The notes beneath the pieces were generated by a model, which made no database searches, was not told the origin of the DNA, and worked only from the letters and a program-made list of their open reading frames with translations. A DNA stretch of 64,000 nucleotides from Annona cherimola (taxonomy: Eukaryota; Streptophyta; Magnoliopsida; Magnoliales; Annonaceae): assembly GCA_030490835.1 (NCBI GenBank), contig CM059975.1, forward strand, positions 59,945,174-60,009,173. The letters run 5' to 3'. Below are positions 1 through 10,700 of this stretch, piece after piece; position 1 is the first letter of the stretch, and every line of letters begins with the position of its first letter. A program made the position numbers and the translations under genes.

Positions 1-14
1 TGATCGCAAGACAA

Positions 15-305
15 TTAGACTCCCCACAGCCTACTTACTGCACCAACAGAAATCATTTCACAGCGCATACAAAAACTTGCACAAAGAAAAGAAAAGAAAA
101 GAAAAATGAAAGCGGAGAAAGTGAGAAAAAAGCAGTAGTGAGGCAGAAGAAAGAAGGGAAAACATGCCTTGGCAACAAAGAGGAGCTTGGGCTTGGGAGA
201 AAGATGGAAGTAGAGCTTGGAGTGGTGAGCGAAATGGTGATGGGAAGCGGAGGACGAGGAGGCTTTGGTTACAACAGGCAGAGCAGAAGGAAGAGAGGAC
301 GCCAT
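15..305 (-). CDS. First exon of a gene with plastid-transit-like N-terminus (partial; 3' limit uncertain)
   Basis: The ATG at 305-303 lies in a good plant start context (GAGAAATGGCG, Ala second codon). The frame opens with about 46 residues rich in Ser, Ala, His and Lys and poor in acidic residues (MASSLPSALPVVTK...), which looks like a chloroplast transit peptide. After Lys46 the frame turns into Phe/Leu/Cys-rich text typical of translated intron, so the coding part probably stops near position 168. The best donor there is AAG followed by GCATGT, a possible GC-AG intron; the next GT is a few bases further on. The rest of the gene is beyond the left edge. The purine-rich 5' leader and TGGGCC-type promoter at 600-640 support a real gene. 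I do not recognise the protein. Confidence 0.5.
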   Translation of the reverse strand: MASSLPSALPVVTKASSSSASHHHFAHHSKLYFHLSPKPKLLFVAKACFPFFLLPHYCFFLTFSAFIFLFFSFLCASFCMRCEMISVGAVSRLWGV

Positions 306-597
306 TTCTCTAGCTCGCTTCTTCTTCGTCTCTTCTTTCTTTCAGCTTTCCTTCCTCCCTGGTTTGTTCCTGTTTGTGGCGGTGGCGGTGGCGCAAGCGG
401 AAGAGGAAGAGGAAGAGAGTTTGCGAGGGTTTTGGCAAATCCGTTGCTGTTTTGTCCTTTGACAGCGGAGAGAGAGATGGACGGGTGAGGGGCTGAGGGC
501 GACAAGAGTCGTTCGTCGATGGAAACGAGGGGAAGGGGAGTCGAAGTGTTGATACTCTGATGCTCGTACATTTATTCCGGTCACTCGACGATAATCC

Positions 598-645
598 AAT
601 TAAAAATAGGAACGAAATGGGCCTGTTCGTGGGCCCGGATGCATT
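598..645 (-). promoter_or_regulatory. Promoter region with site II (TGGGCC/GGCCCA) elements
   Basis: Two GGGCC-type motifs sit 8-10 bases apart (ATGGGCC at 617-623 and TGGGCCC at 630-636), about 300 bases upstream of the minus-strand ATG. TGGGCY site II boxes are typical of plant housekeeping, ribosomal and organelle-protein genes. Placement relative to transcription start is inferred. Confidence 0.4.
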
Positions 646-652
646 TAGCTTT

Positions 653-965
653 GGTACATGGTAAAATTTTAATTTTTTATTTTTTTTGAAATTTTTTATA
701 CTATTGTTAATCTAAGTATATTTAACATTTATATCAAGTTTTATTATCTTTAAATATTTATAGATATTTTTTAGATTTTTTAAAATCACTGCATTTTAAT
801 AATTTTAAATTACAAAAAATATCACTAATTTTAAAAAATCCAAAAAAATATCTACAAGTCTCCAAAATAGTAAAACTTGATACATGTGTTAAAAATACTT
901 CAATTAATAGTTGAATAAAAAAATTTAAAAAAATAAAAAATTAATTAAATACACCCTAGTGCACC
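653..965. mobile_element. Foldback MITE (about 313 bp)
   Basis: The two halves are reverse complements over most of their length (for example TATCAAGTTTTATTAT at about 733 against the complement of ATAGTAAAACTTGATA near 868). Ends pair loosely as GGTACATGG / GGTGCACTA. No clear target duplication was found. Its inner block (GGTAAAAATTGATACAT-like) is shared with the foldback elements at 3891 and 61305. Confidence 0.6.
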
Positions 966-3890
966 CATTGCATTCAATCACATTTCATTAAAAATATAGA
1001 TGAAGAGTGCATAAGGAAAGGTCGTAGTCGTGGTTTTTTTAGAGGAAAGTTTGTGATAAATTAAAACAAATATCCACAAAAGTAGTATAAGAAATAAAAA
1101 CAATATGATTGTTATATATTGGAGAATAAAATAATATATGCAAATGAGAAAAGAAGATTGAAAATAAAAAATCCATCCCATTCACATAATAACATACATT
1201 TTCATAGCATCAACATTGTACATTTTCCAACTAAACTCAGATAATCATGTCGTTTGATTGGTAATATCCTAGTTGAGCCATCATTCCCATATTGGGAGTT
1301 TGGTCCTCATGTGTGGGAGTTGTGTGTCCTATGTGCGAGAGTTGTGTGTCCTATGTGTGAGAGCTATATTCTCCGATATAAAGAACTTTGGTCTACTCCC
1401 TAATAATGTAAGAAAATTTTGTAATGATTCATGGGCTTAATTTGTAAAATTACATAGAGAAAAAATGGGATATTATAAGGTAAGATTTCATATGGAACAA
1501 TAGAATATCAAATATTTTATTGCTTACTTTTTCTATTGTGTCACTCACCTCACATAACTATACAACATATGTTGTTTAGGGAGGGGTAATGAAGCAAATG
1601 TTTCTATCCAACTTCGAATCCTGGACCTCCCACACTTTACATTCTTAACTCACTCATGTTAACTACTAAGTTATCGAAGTAGTAGACACTTACTTCCTAA
1701 TTCCTATTAGGTATGTCATAAGCTAGTACATTGAAGGGTCAGTTTGCAATTGCATTTTACAAGCACGTGATGTACCATAAACTAAAGGAGGCATTTGGAT
1801 AAAAATAACTTTTAATTTCTGCTTTTCACTATGTTTTATGAAGAATTATCTCCTGAAAGCACATCTTTTGAAAGCGCAAAAGCAAAGTTCTCTTGAGCAA
1901 AAGTCAGTGATGGATATAATCCCAGACAAATCCTTAATATGAACAACATTTAGAGAGGTTGATGATTTTCTCAACCCACCTTGTCACAATATGAGGATAA
2001 CATTATAGTATCTTCGCATATGGTTAGGGAGGAAGAAGGTGATCTTACACCAACTTAAAGAAGAAATTTAGTAAAGAAAGATTGTTATGGACTTGCTTGA
2101 GGCAACAAGGGAAGTGGGTTCTCAATACTAGCATAGAAATCAACAGTCTATTTATCAAGAAGAACGATCGTCAGGAGAGAGCATCTAGAGGCCAAACTGT
2201 GCATGATGACAATTTGAAGTCTAATCAAGTGCTACTTGAATTCAACAACCTCAATATACCAACACTAAGGGTCCAAGAAAGGCCCTTGGAAATTCCTCTT
2301 AAGTTATCTTGTCTAGGATTCGCCACACACAAAGAAGATAGTGCATTAATTAATGAATGAATGCCTCCAATGATAGGTACCCCACTTTATCAACATCTCA
2401 ACAACAACTATTAGTAGCCTGATCCTCTTGAGGTCAAAATGCAAGTGTTGCTAGTAGACCTCAAGCTACCAATAGTGGTATTAAGAATACGTTAAAGCAT
2501 CTAGCTTCAATCCATTATGTCATAAGAAAGTGGGCACACTATTTAAACTTCTGCTTATGTACATCTTTCAACACTCTCATAAAAGTCAAAAGATGCCTTC
2601 TAGTGGCATACTTCTCTCTCGCTAACTGGATGCGCACATGAGACAAGGTGAAGGAAAATGTTAGCTTTTTGCTTCATCAACACAACAAGGGAATCCAACT
2701 ATTGTAGTTGTCAATCCTCTCCCAAAAAAAGGATGAGTCGTGGCAACTCGATATTAGCTCTACTATCTCAAGAAATGAAAGTAACCTTTACAAAGGCAAG
2801 ATTAAAACAGAGATTTTCTTATTAATGAAGGAACAAATTAGCACATTTCAAGTCTGGGCTACAAAAGCTAGTAGAAAAGAGTATCTCCTAACTCAATAGA
2901 AGATCTAGAAGAAAGAAGTTGTTATTGCCCAAACTTTAAAAAAAAAAAAAACAAATGAAAGAGATGTTTGTTAACACCTAGGTTAAGAACCAGCTTGACA
3001 GAGGAATGTCTCATTCGAAAGAACAAACACATACCATATGCTTTCTAGATAGATGTATCACCATTATTGCAATAATTCCTATCAATCAAATTATTTAAAC
3101 TCCTTGTTCCAAAAAGGCTAAAAGAAATAGGTTAAACAAATAACTCAAGGTACGATGATTACCCTTTGATGGTCAATTATCCAACCGGGAAGTGCTAGGT
3201 GCTCAAAGGGGCTTTCGAAAATTATATCCAGAAGGGGGTAATTATGGCTGACCCATTACAGATGTCATAACATCGCCAACATAGTGGATAGAGTAAATTA
3301 AGCAACAGACTGCCAAATGCATCAAAAAACGAGTCGAGAAGGGGGACTTGAGTGTCGATTTAGCTTCTACCACTTTGGAATTTGCACTTGGACCAATTTT
3401 TCACCAATAAATACCCATTTCCTAATGCCAAACACTCACCAACCTAAAGGAGATCCTAGAAGCCAACATAACTGATTAGGATTAACCTGTTACTTTTTTC
3501 TGAAAGAAAATGTGTCAGAATAATCTCTCTATTATTGACTAAGATCAATATTATCAATATTCTTAATTAGAAGAGTAACATCGTAATGACCATGGTTAAT
3601 TAGATCAAAATCTTTCCCTAGGCAGCTATTATGATCATTATAAGATCTACTTTAATCTTGATAAGGTGGACAATAATTCTTAAAATTTTCATATAATTTT
3701 ATATTTATTTCACATCTTTAAGTATAAAATATTAATTAAATATAGATTTTATGCGAAATTTTATGAAAATTATATATTTTTTATAAAACTTTTAATTTTT
3801 TTAAACTCTAAGAAATGAAATGATCCATTTTGCTTTATTTTCTACGTAAAATGATTTTTTTGCAAAAAAACATGAATAGGATTAAAAGAA
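966..3890. other. Gene-free AT-rich stretch
   Basis: Only short frames (63-92 codons at most), none with a recognisable domain. The 1900-3480 part has protein-like base texture in several short frames broken by stops and may be an old retroelement relic, but I could not assign it. 3660-3880 is AT-rich with nothing apparent. Confidence 0.5.
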
Positions 3891-4229
3891 ATGATCCTGT
3901 TAGCCTGAGTTAAGTAAATGTCTTACTTAATTTACTTAAAAAACTCATTTAAAATGCCTTTTTTTGCTTTTTTCATACACTTGTCTATCTAAGTGTATTT
4001 AAAAGTTTACCATTTTTGCATATGTGTATATACTTTTTGAGATTTTTAAACATATTTTTAAAAACTCCAAAAAATATATACACATATCAAAAAATGGTAA
4101 AAATTGGTTTATATGTTAAATACACTTAAATAAAAAAGCATATAAAGAAAAAACAAAAAAATATTTTAAACGAGTTTTTTAATGTGGGCTAAGCAAGTCA
4201 TTTGTTTAGTCTGGGCTAACAGGATTATT
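3891..4229. mobile_element. Foldback MITE (about 339 bp)
   Basis: Left end ATGATCCTGTTAGCCTGAGT is mirrored at the right end by AGTCTGGGCTAACAGGATTA. The inverted arms continue inward (ACTTAAAAAACTCATTTAAA against the complement of TTTAAACGAGTTTTTTAATG). It shares its central AAAATGGTAAAAATTGG block with the elements at 653 and 61305. A target duplication is not obvious. Confidence 0.7.
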
Positions 4230-4327
4230 CCTCATATATATAGCCTATTAATTTAATTTGAGTAAATTTATATAATGTTTTAATGGGAGTAAATACATGC
4301 ATTTTAAGATAAATAAAACGAAGTTAC

Positions 4328-6014
4328 TGTTGGTCCCGAGTTGATGGCTAAACCCAAGAGGGGAGGGGTGAATTGAGTTCTTTTAAAAAATCTTTGGTAA
4401 ATCAAAAACTTAACCCCTTTCAAAAATTAATCCCCTTATGAAAGCTAATGGAGAGCAATTTAAAATAAAGCAGTAATAGAAAACAGAACACAAGATTTAT
4501 AGTGGTTCGGGCAAACCTTCCCTACTCCACTCTTCCAAGCTCACACTCCGTTGTGACTTGGGTTCCACTATGTATTCCTTGAATACACTTAGAGTCACCG
4601 CTCTCTTCTAGATTCAAAGCTCTATGGGGCATATACAACTAGAGCCACTTGCTCTCTTCTAGATTCTAGCTCTAGGGGGCATATAACTCAATGCACAAGT
4701 AGGTGATGAGTCTCACTCCAATCACTCCCTACTTGTATTCACTTGATCTTAGCTATCCAAGCTAAATCAAGTTTAGTACAACAAAATAATAAAAATAAGC
4801 AAGAACTACACTTTACAGATTTGTGTAGACAGATTGAGCTCGAGAAAGAAATCAAAAACAGCTGGGATGATGATCGTTGAAGCAACTTGCAGTTTGAAAC
4901 TCTTTCTTCCTTTGAAACACTCAAATATGGAAAAAAGGGATTTGAAAGTCTTTCTTGCACTTCTTTTCTCTCTATGATCCTTAGAGTAGTGAGTATTGTC
5001 CCTTCTCACGTTCATTTGAATGTCTTTTTATAGAATGAGGAAGATTGGAACGTTGTAGGAGTGGTTGGTGGTAATAAATGAACTCCAACGTTCAAAAATT
5101 CGAACGTTATACTCCAAGTCGAAGATGAAGTCGACTTGGCCTGCGACTTGGCTTCCAAGTCGCACATGGAGTCGACTTGGCCTGCAACTTGGGTTCTTCA
5201 GAAACTCAAGTCTGAGACTTGGGTCGACTTGGCTTTCAGACTTTAACTCAAGTCGATCCTGAAGTCGACTTGGGTTGCGACTTGGCTTGGTCTATTGCAA
5301 AAACGCCTTGATCCTCACTTGGTTTGCTTTAGCTTTCTCCCTTTAGTCTTCATAAGTGTTGAGTGGCCCTTATGTTTGTAGTTCTTATGATTCAATGTAG
5401 AGCTTGATAGACTTGATTTGAATTTGTACTTAGATTCTTGCTTTGATCTTCAAAACTTAAGTTTCTCTTTAAGAGTAGTCTTTACATCTCATTTGTATGT
5501 GAGAAACTTCAAATAGATATCTTGAATATGCTTTGAAACTTTAGCTTAGACTTCAAAACTTCTCAAGTCGAAGTTGGAGTCGACCTGGTCTGCGACTTCG
5601 CCCAAGTCGCACCTGGAGTCGACTTCGTCTGCGACTTCGTCATCTTCGGGAGCCAGATTTCAACGCTGGACACTTTTGTGCAATTTGAAGTCGATGCTGG
5701 AGTCGACTTCGTCTGCGACTTGACTACCCAAGTCGCATGTGGAGTCGACTTGGCCTGCGACTTCACTCGTCAGAATTCCATTTTCAACTCTGTCCAGTTT
5801 TGGCTTGTTTGAAGTCGCTAGTGGAGTCGACTTCACTATCGACTTCACTCCCAAGTCGAAGTTCAAGTCGACTCGAAGATCGACTTGACTTCTCTGCTTT
5901 CCTTAAACACTTGGTAAACATATTAGTCATATATATATACTCAAATTAGTTCTTGTTAATCATCAAAACTCAATCCTTGGTCAATTTGTTTTATTTTGAA
6001 CATTGTTTCCAACA
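4328..6014 (-). mobile_element. Copia-type solo LTR, 1687 bp, TSD GTTAC
   Basis: Begins TGTTGGTCCC and ends TTTCCAACA, with TG...CA termini and a 5-bp duplication GTTAC at 4323-4327 and 6015-6019. No internal retrotransposon sequence is present, so it is a solo LTR. Comparison with the plus-strand copy at 38767-40449 and the LTR with polypurine tract at 62144-63828 places it on the minus strand. Its TATA box (CTATAAAAAG on the minus strand) is at 5024-5033. The U3 region (5110-5290 and 5565-5885) is packed with AAGTCGACTT-type repeats. The Ty1/copia assignment rests on the TGTTGG...CCAACA ends and the GGGGTGAATTG block near the LTR end and is inference. Confidence 0.85.
5110..5885. repeat. 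AAGTCGAC-type palindromic repeat arrays in LTR U3
   Basis: Two clusters (about 5110-5290 and 5565-5885) of degenerate units of roughly 20-30 bases, mixing AAGTCGCA, GAAGTCGACT and GGAGTCGACTT. The core GTCGAC is self-complementary. The equivalent region recurs in every other copy of this LTR family in the window. Confidence 0.8.
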
Positions 6015-6127
6015 GTTACTTCATATGCAATATTTTGAAATCCAAATTCATTATAAACGTACTATAAAATCAAATAGATGTAAGCTATTTAGGGACATAT
6101 GATGGGGCTATTGAAATAATTAAATCA

Positions 6128-6607
6128 AGGAAAAATTCCATATATACCCACAAAATTTATCCCTAATGTCACTTATACCCATGAATTTTAAAAAATTTCT
6201 TTTATACCCATGACTTTTTATTTTAATTCCACTTATACTCACGCCATTAAGGATCCGTTAAATGGGCCATTAGCCCCCTTAAAAAATGAGAATATATCCA
6301 AGCTCTAATATAATTTAAAGTTGATTTGCTTAAAGTTAAAGATTTATTTTCAAATAACATAAGATTTTATAATTGTAGAATTACTAAAAATTCATTACAA
6401 TATGAATTTTTAGCTATAGAATTATAACTGGGGATGAACATATTCATCATTTTCTAAAGAGTTAACAATCTCGTTAATGGATCTTTAAGAGCGTGGGTAT
6501 AAGTAGAATTAAGATGAAAATTCATGAATATAAAAGAAATTTTTGAAGATTTATGAGTATAAGTGAAATTAAAGGTAAAATTCGTGAGTATATAAGGAAA
6601 TTGGCCT
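6128..6607. mobile_element. Foldback MITE, 480 bp, 8-bp TSD TTAAATCA
   Basis: The left arm starts AGGAAAAATTCCATATATAC. The right arm ends with the complement of AGGCCAATTTCCTTATATAC. Long inverted arms are rich in TTATACCCATGA / TCATGAATATAA blocks. Direct TTAAATCA copies lie at 6120-6127 and 6608-6615. An 8-bp duplication would fit a hAT-derived element. Confidence 0.75.
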
Positions 6608-6615
6608 TTAAATCA

Positions 6616-7766
6616 TAATGATAAACAAGGCGGTGAAAACCACCCTACGTGTGTATAGATTGAACTAGATCGCCGAAGCACCAATATGGGTGCTCCATCT
6701 TCCACAACTCCAGGCTAGCTGCCGTCTTTCCAATCGGCCAAGCCGGCACCAACTAAGCCACCAGCATGCCCAATACAGTAGTCTCAAGTCACATCCACGA
6801 TCAGCGGCTCGGTATTCAGATGTAAATTGCAACCCAAAGCAATCATTGGCAACCATCTCAACCCGTCTTCGTTGATTCATCCTTTGTTCCAGCATATCTA
6901 ATAGGATCAATCTTAGCCATCAGCTATGACCATGCTTAAATCGAATGCTCATCTCATCCCAAAAATCGCAGCAGCTCTTATCTTGGCCAGTGGAAATTCA
7001 GCTAGCCTCACTTCATCAAAATACAACAGCTTCAAATTAAAATTCAACTAGACGAATCTGAGCAGCCATTGTTCCCCATATAATGACACCAAAGCAATTT
7101 GCTATTAGCCAGCGCCATCTCCATGGCAGCAAGATTCAGTAACACGTTGCAACAATTGAACTAACCATGGATTCACCATCTGAGGAGCTACCACACAACA
7201 TCATCAATCAGCAAGACAGATGCAGTAGAAATCCTTTAAAATCCAGCTCCTCTCTTCAACAAATCCCAACCGAAAACCAATTTGTCAACCAAGCAGCAAA
7301 ATTTGTGGGTACACATACAGCAAGAAATTTGGTCCACCTTGGAATCAACGCCTCTGTAATTTGCTGAAAAATTGCAATCGGTAAAGCTCTTCCAAAAGCA
7401 TCCAAATGGCGGTAGTGGCAGAAGCTCAATGAATCCGAACATCACATACCAGTAGCCAGAAATTCAAAACCTACATGCCCTCAATCTGCAACCACAAATC
7501 CTGATTCTGCAATTGATGCCACCAAATTAGAAACCCATCTTACCACGTCCTAATTCTGGCAGCTTGCAAATCAGCAATTTGCAGCAACAGCCACGCGAGC
7601 ATTCCTGCCACTGCAACTAGCGGCAGCAACCTCCCGTCCACCTTTTTTTGCAGTCACTGTTCCTGGCAACTTGGCCACTAGCACAAATAATGGTTGCAGC
7701 TCCGATCGACATCAACACTATTAAAGCTAAATTATGAAAACATATGCGGTAAGGCATGCTAGCAAC
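6616..7766. other. Non-coding stretch, no gene recognised
   Basis: Less AT-rich than its surroundings, with CAGC/GCAACA-rich text, but frames are at most 81 codons and show no domain. It directly precedes the Athila-like LTR start. Nothing further can be supported. Confidence 0.4.
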
Positions 7767-10700
7767 TGTGATAACTCACGAAAATAGAGTTACCATTGCC
7801 TATTTTAAGTCAAATTTGAATATTAGTTAGCTAGTAATATGTAAATTTTCATTAGATTTGCACTAATTAGAGACGTATTTTTTATGTTTTGCCAACTTTC
7901 ATGCATTCTAAGCTATATTAGTTGCATTCCACCTCATTTTAGCTCCTTTTAATTCATTCATTTATATTTGGATGCATTTACTTGTTTTTGTTTTGTTTCT
8001 GTAGAAAAAGGTGACTTATCCATGAATCAAGGGCATATTAATAGCAAATGAAGAAAAAAATTTCAAAGACATTCCAATGCACCCCTGAGTTCTAGCAAAG
8101 TTCAGGCCATGGCCTTAGTTCCTCCGCCTTTAAAAAATCAAGTGCAACAACTCTAGTAAAGCCAGTGTCATGGACTCAAGCTGTTGGTGCAAAGGCAACA
8201 ACTCCTTATGTGTGAACTTTGCACACGTGTGAAGCATAACCAAAAACCTCTATAAATTCACCTTTTAGGTTTTGAAGAAAGGGAGAGAAGGGCACGAATT
8301 GGAGCTTCTTTGGGGACAAATAGTGTGATACCTAGACCTAAGTAGGACTCATATAATTACATTTAAGGTGTAATTATGATTTATGTGGGAATTGATTGAA
8401 TTTTAGATGATTTTCATGAATTTATGAATTTTTCCAATTAGAGTTTGCAATTAAGAATGGTGATTAAGATTAATCGCCAAAGTCCAATATGAGTTAAGGT
8501 GACTAAAGGGGCTTAATGAGGATTAGAACATGCTAATGTGACATGAATATTTATTTTAATTTTCATGATTTAATTAATGGAGATTAAAATGAAAATTATG
8601 GAATTTGTGTTGAAAATCATAGAAAATTCATAACTTTACGCCCACAAGGCGAAATGAGATGAAATTTTAAAGGCAAGCTCATGATTTTGGGCTCAACTTT
8701 ATAAGTAGATTGTATTAAGGTACAAGTGATAAGATTAAGGTGATAATTATTTATTTTTAATCTCACACTCCAAGGATAATTTCAAAGGTTCATAACTTGA
8801 CGTAGAAACGTCGGTTTAATATGAAATTTGAAACGATGGAATAAAATTATGAAATATCTGAAATGAGTGGATTTGATTAAGCTAATTACCATGAGAAAGT
8901 AGTTAATTAGAAAAAGGTACCTAGCATTGACTTTGTGTACCCTAGACTACCATAGCATTTAATAAAAAATATTTTTGAAAATGACATATTTAAATGCTAT
9001 GCAATATGTCAATTTTTGAATGGATTGAGCTGAATTTTTAAGCATTTTTTAATGGTCAAATCCATAAAAAATTCAAGGATTAAATGTCATGGTTAAATGC
9101 CTAAACACTAGCTCAAAGTGGAGCTTAGGGTATGTGGCAACAAGGTGGACGTCCAAGGGCACTTTAGGGCATGAAATGTGATTTTTTAAAATCCTAAAAA
9201 ATATGTCTAAGCTGCCTAATATCTAGGGGAAGTAAATGGGCATGTAAATGTGTGGAAAATTGACAAAAAAATGTCAAAAGCTAGCTAAAAAGGGGACGTC
9301 TACCAATGGATAGCAATGCACCCCTTAAATTTGTGATTTTTGATGATTTTTGTTAATTATTAAATGGGAATTTTACTCGGCTATAAAAATGTCATGTCAT
9401 CAAGGGATAAGGTAGAATTAAATTACCCTCATGACATGTGGCAAATGGGTCCCACAAGCTAGTTAAAAAGATCAAAAGTTGGAGCTTATCCTTGGAAACG
9501 TGCATAAGAGGAAAGGGGGCGGAAAATTCCTAAACTTGCTAAGTCTTGAGCAGCCCTTTGCACGACCCAAAAATAGCAAGAAAAAGAGGGAGAAAAGAGG
9601 AGAAAAAGAGAAGAAAAAAAAAGAAAGAAAGAAAGGAGTTCAAGCTAGGAAAGTTTGGATTCAAGTTTGATTCGATTCAAGTAAGTATATTTCAAGTTTT
9701 GGATGCTTTAATCCTAAGTTTTTTCTCTCAAATCATGAGCCATGAATATGGTTCCTAAATAACTCTTAAAAGATGATTTAAGATGCTTTGATATGGGGAT
9801 TGAATGATTTTTAAAAGATTTAAATGAAATCAAGAGTTCAAGAGAGTGAAAATGGAAGTTTAGGTTGAATTTCGAGATGAAAGATAACTTGGAAAATCTC
9901 AAAACCCAAATCTAAGTTGCTGTATGATTTGAGCATGTTTATTTGGACGTAATTCATATTCTTTTGAATTACATATGATGATTTAAGCATTGGTTGATGA
10001 TTTTAGCAAATATAAAACCCTAAGTTTCAAGAAATGACCCAATTTTCCATTTTTGAGTTAACAATGATACAAGGAAGCACTTAAATTGTTTATGGATGAA
10101 TTTTAGGGTAAAATACCCTAAATTAAGGACCCTTTGGATGGCCAAAGTGGGCTCGACGAGTTTTCCCTAAATCTGATTTTTATAGTATGTATATGAGACG
10201 TCCAAATGGGGACCAAAACGGGTGCTTTCCATATGATTTTTGTTACTGATTGTAATGAAATGATTTATGGATATTATGGAGGGTAAAATACCCTATGTTT
10301 AAGGTACTTTGAGTGTCCAAAAGGGTTTAAAAAGATTAGCTCTAAATCTGATTTTATGGACATATATTTTGGACACGTCAAAATGGGTCAAATGGATACC
10401 CAATATGCATGAATATGTTGTTGTTATGGAAGCCAACGAATTATGGATTTTAAATATGTGATAATACTTTAAATTTGGGTTAAAAAAAGCATATTTAGTT
10501 CTGGAAATTATGACTTAAAAATCTGTTATGATTTAAGTCATGAAAGAGGTGTAGAAATGATGAAAAATGAGTCTTAACATGGCTGTTTTGGAAATTAGTG
10601 ATAAAGGGATTAAAAATTAAAAATTAAACCCTAAAGTATATGCTAATTAAGGGGTTTAATGATGATGAAAATGGGTGGAGGTTGCTGTGTTAAGAAAATT

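Noticed and set aside
2082..2899. Possible retroelement coding relic
   Set aside because: Frames of 63-92 codons show no motif that I can name; left as unassigned.
5563..5866. Short Thr/Ser/Lys-rich repetitive frames (also 38928-39315)
   Set aside because: Translations of the AAGTCGAC DNA repeats on either strand; not proteins.
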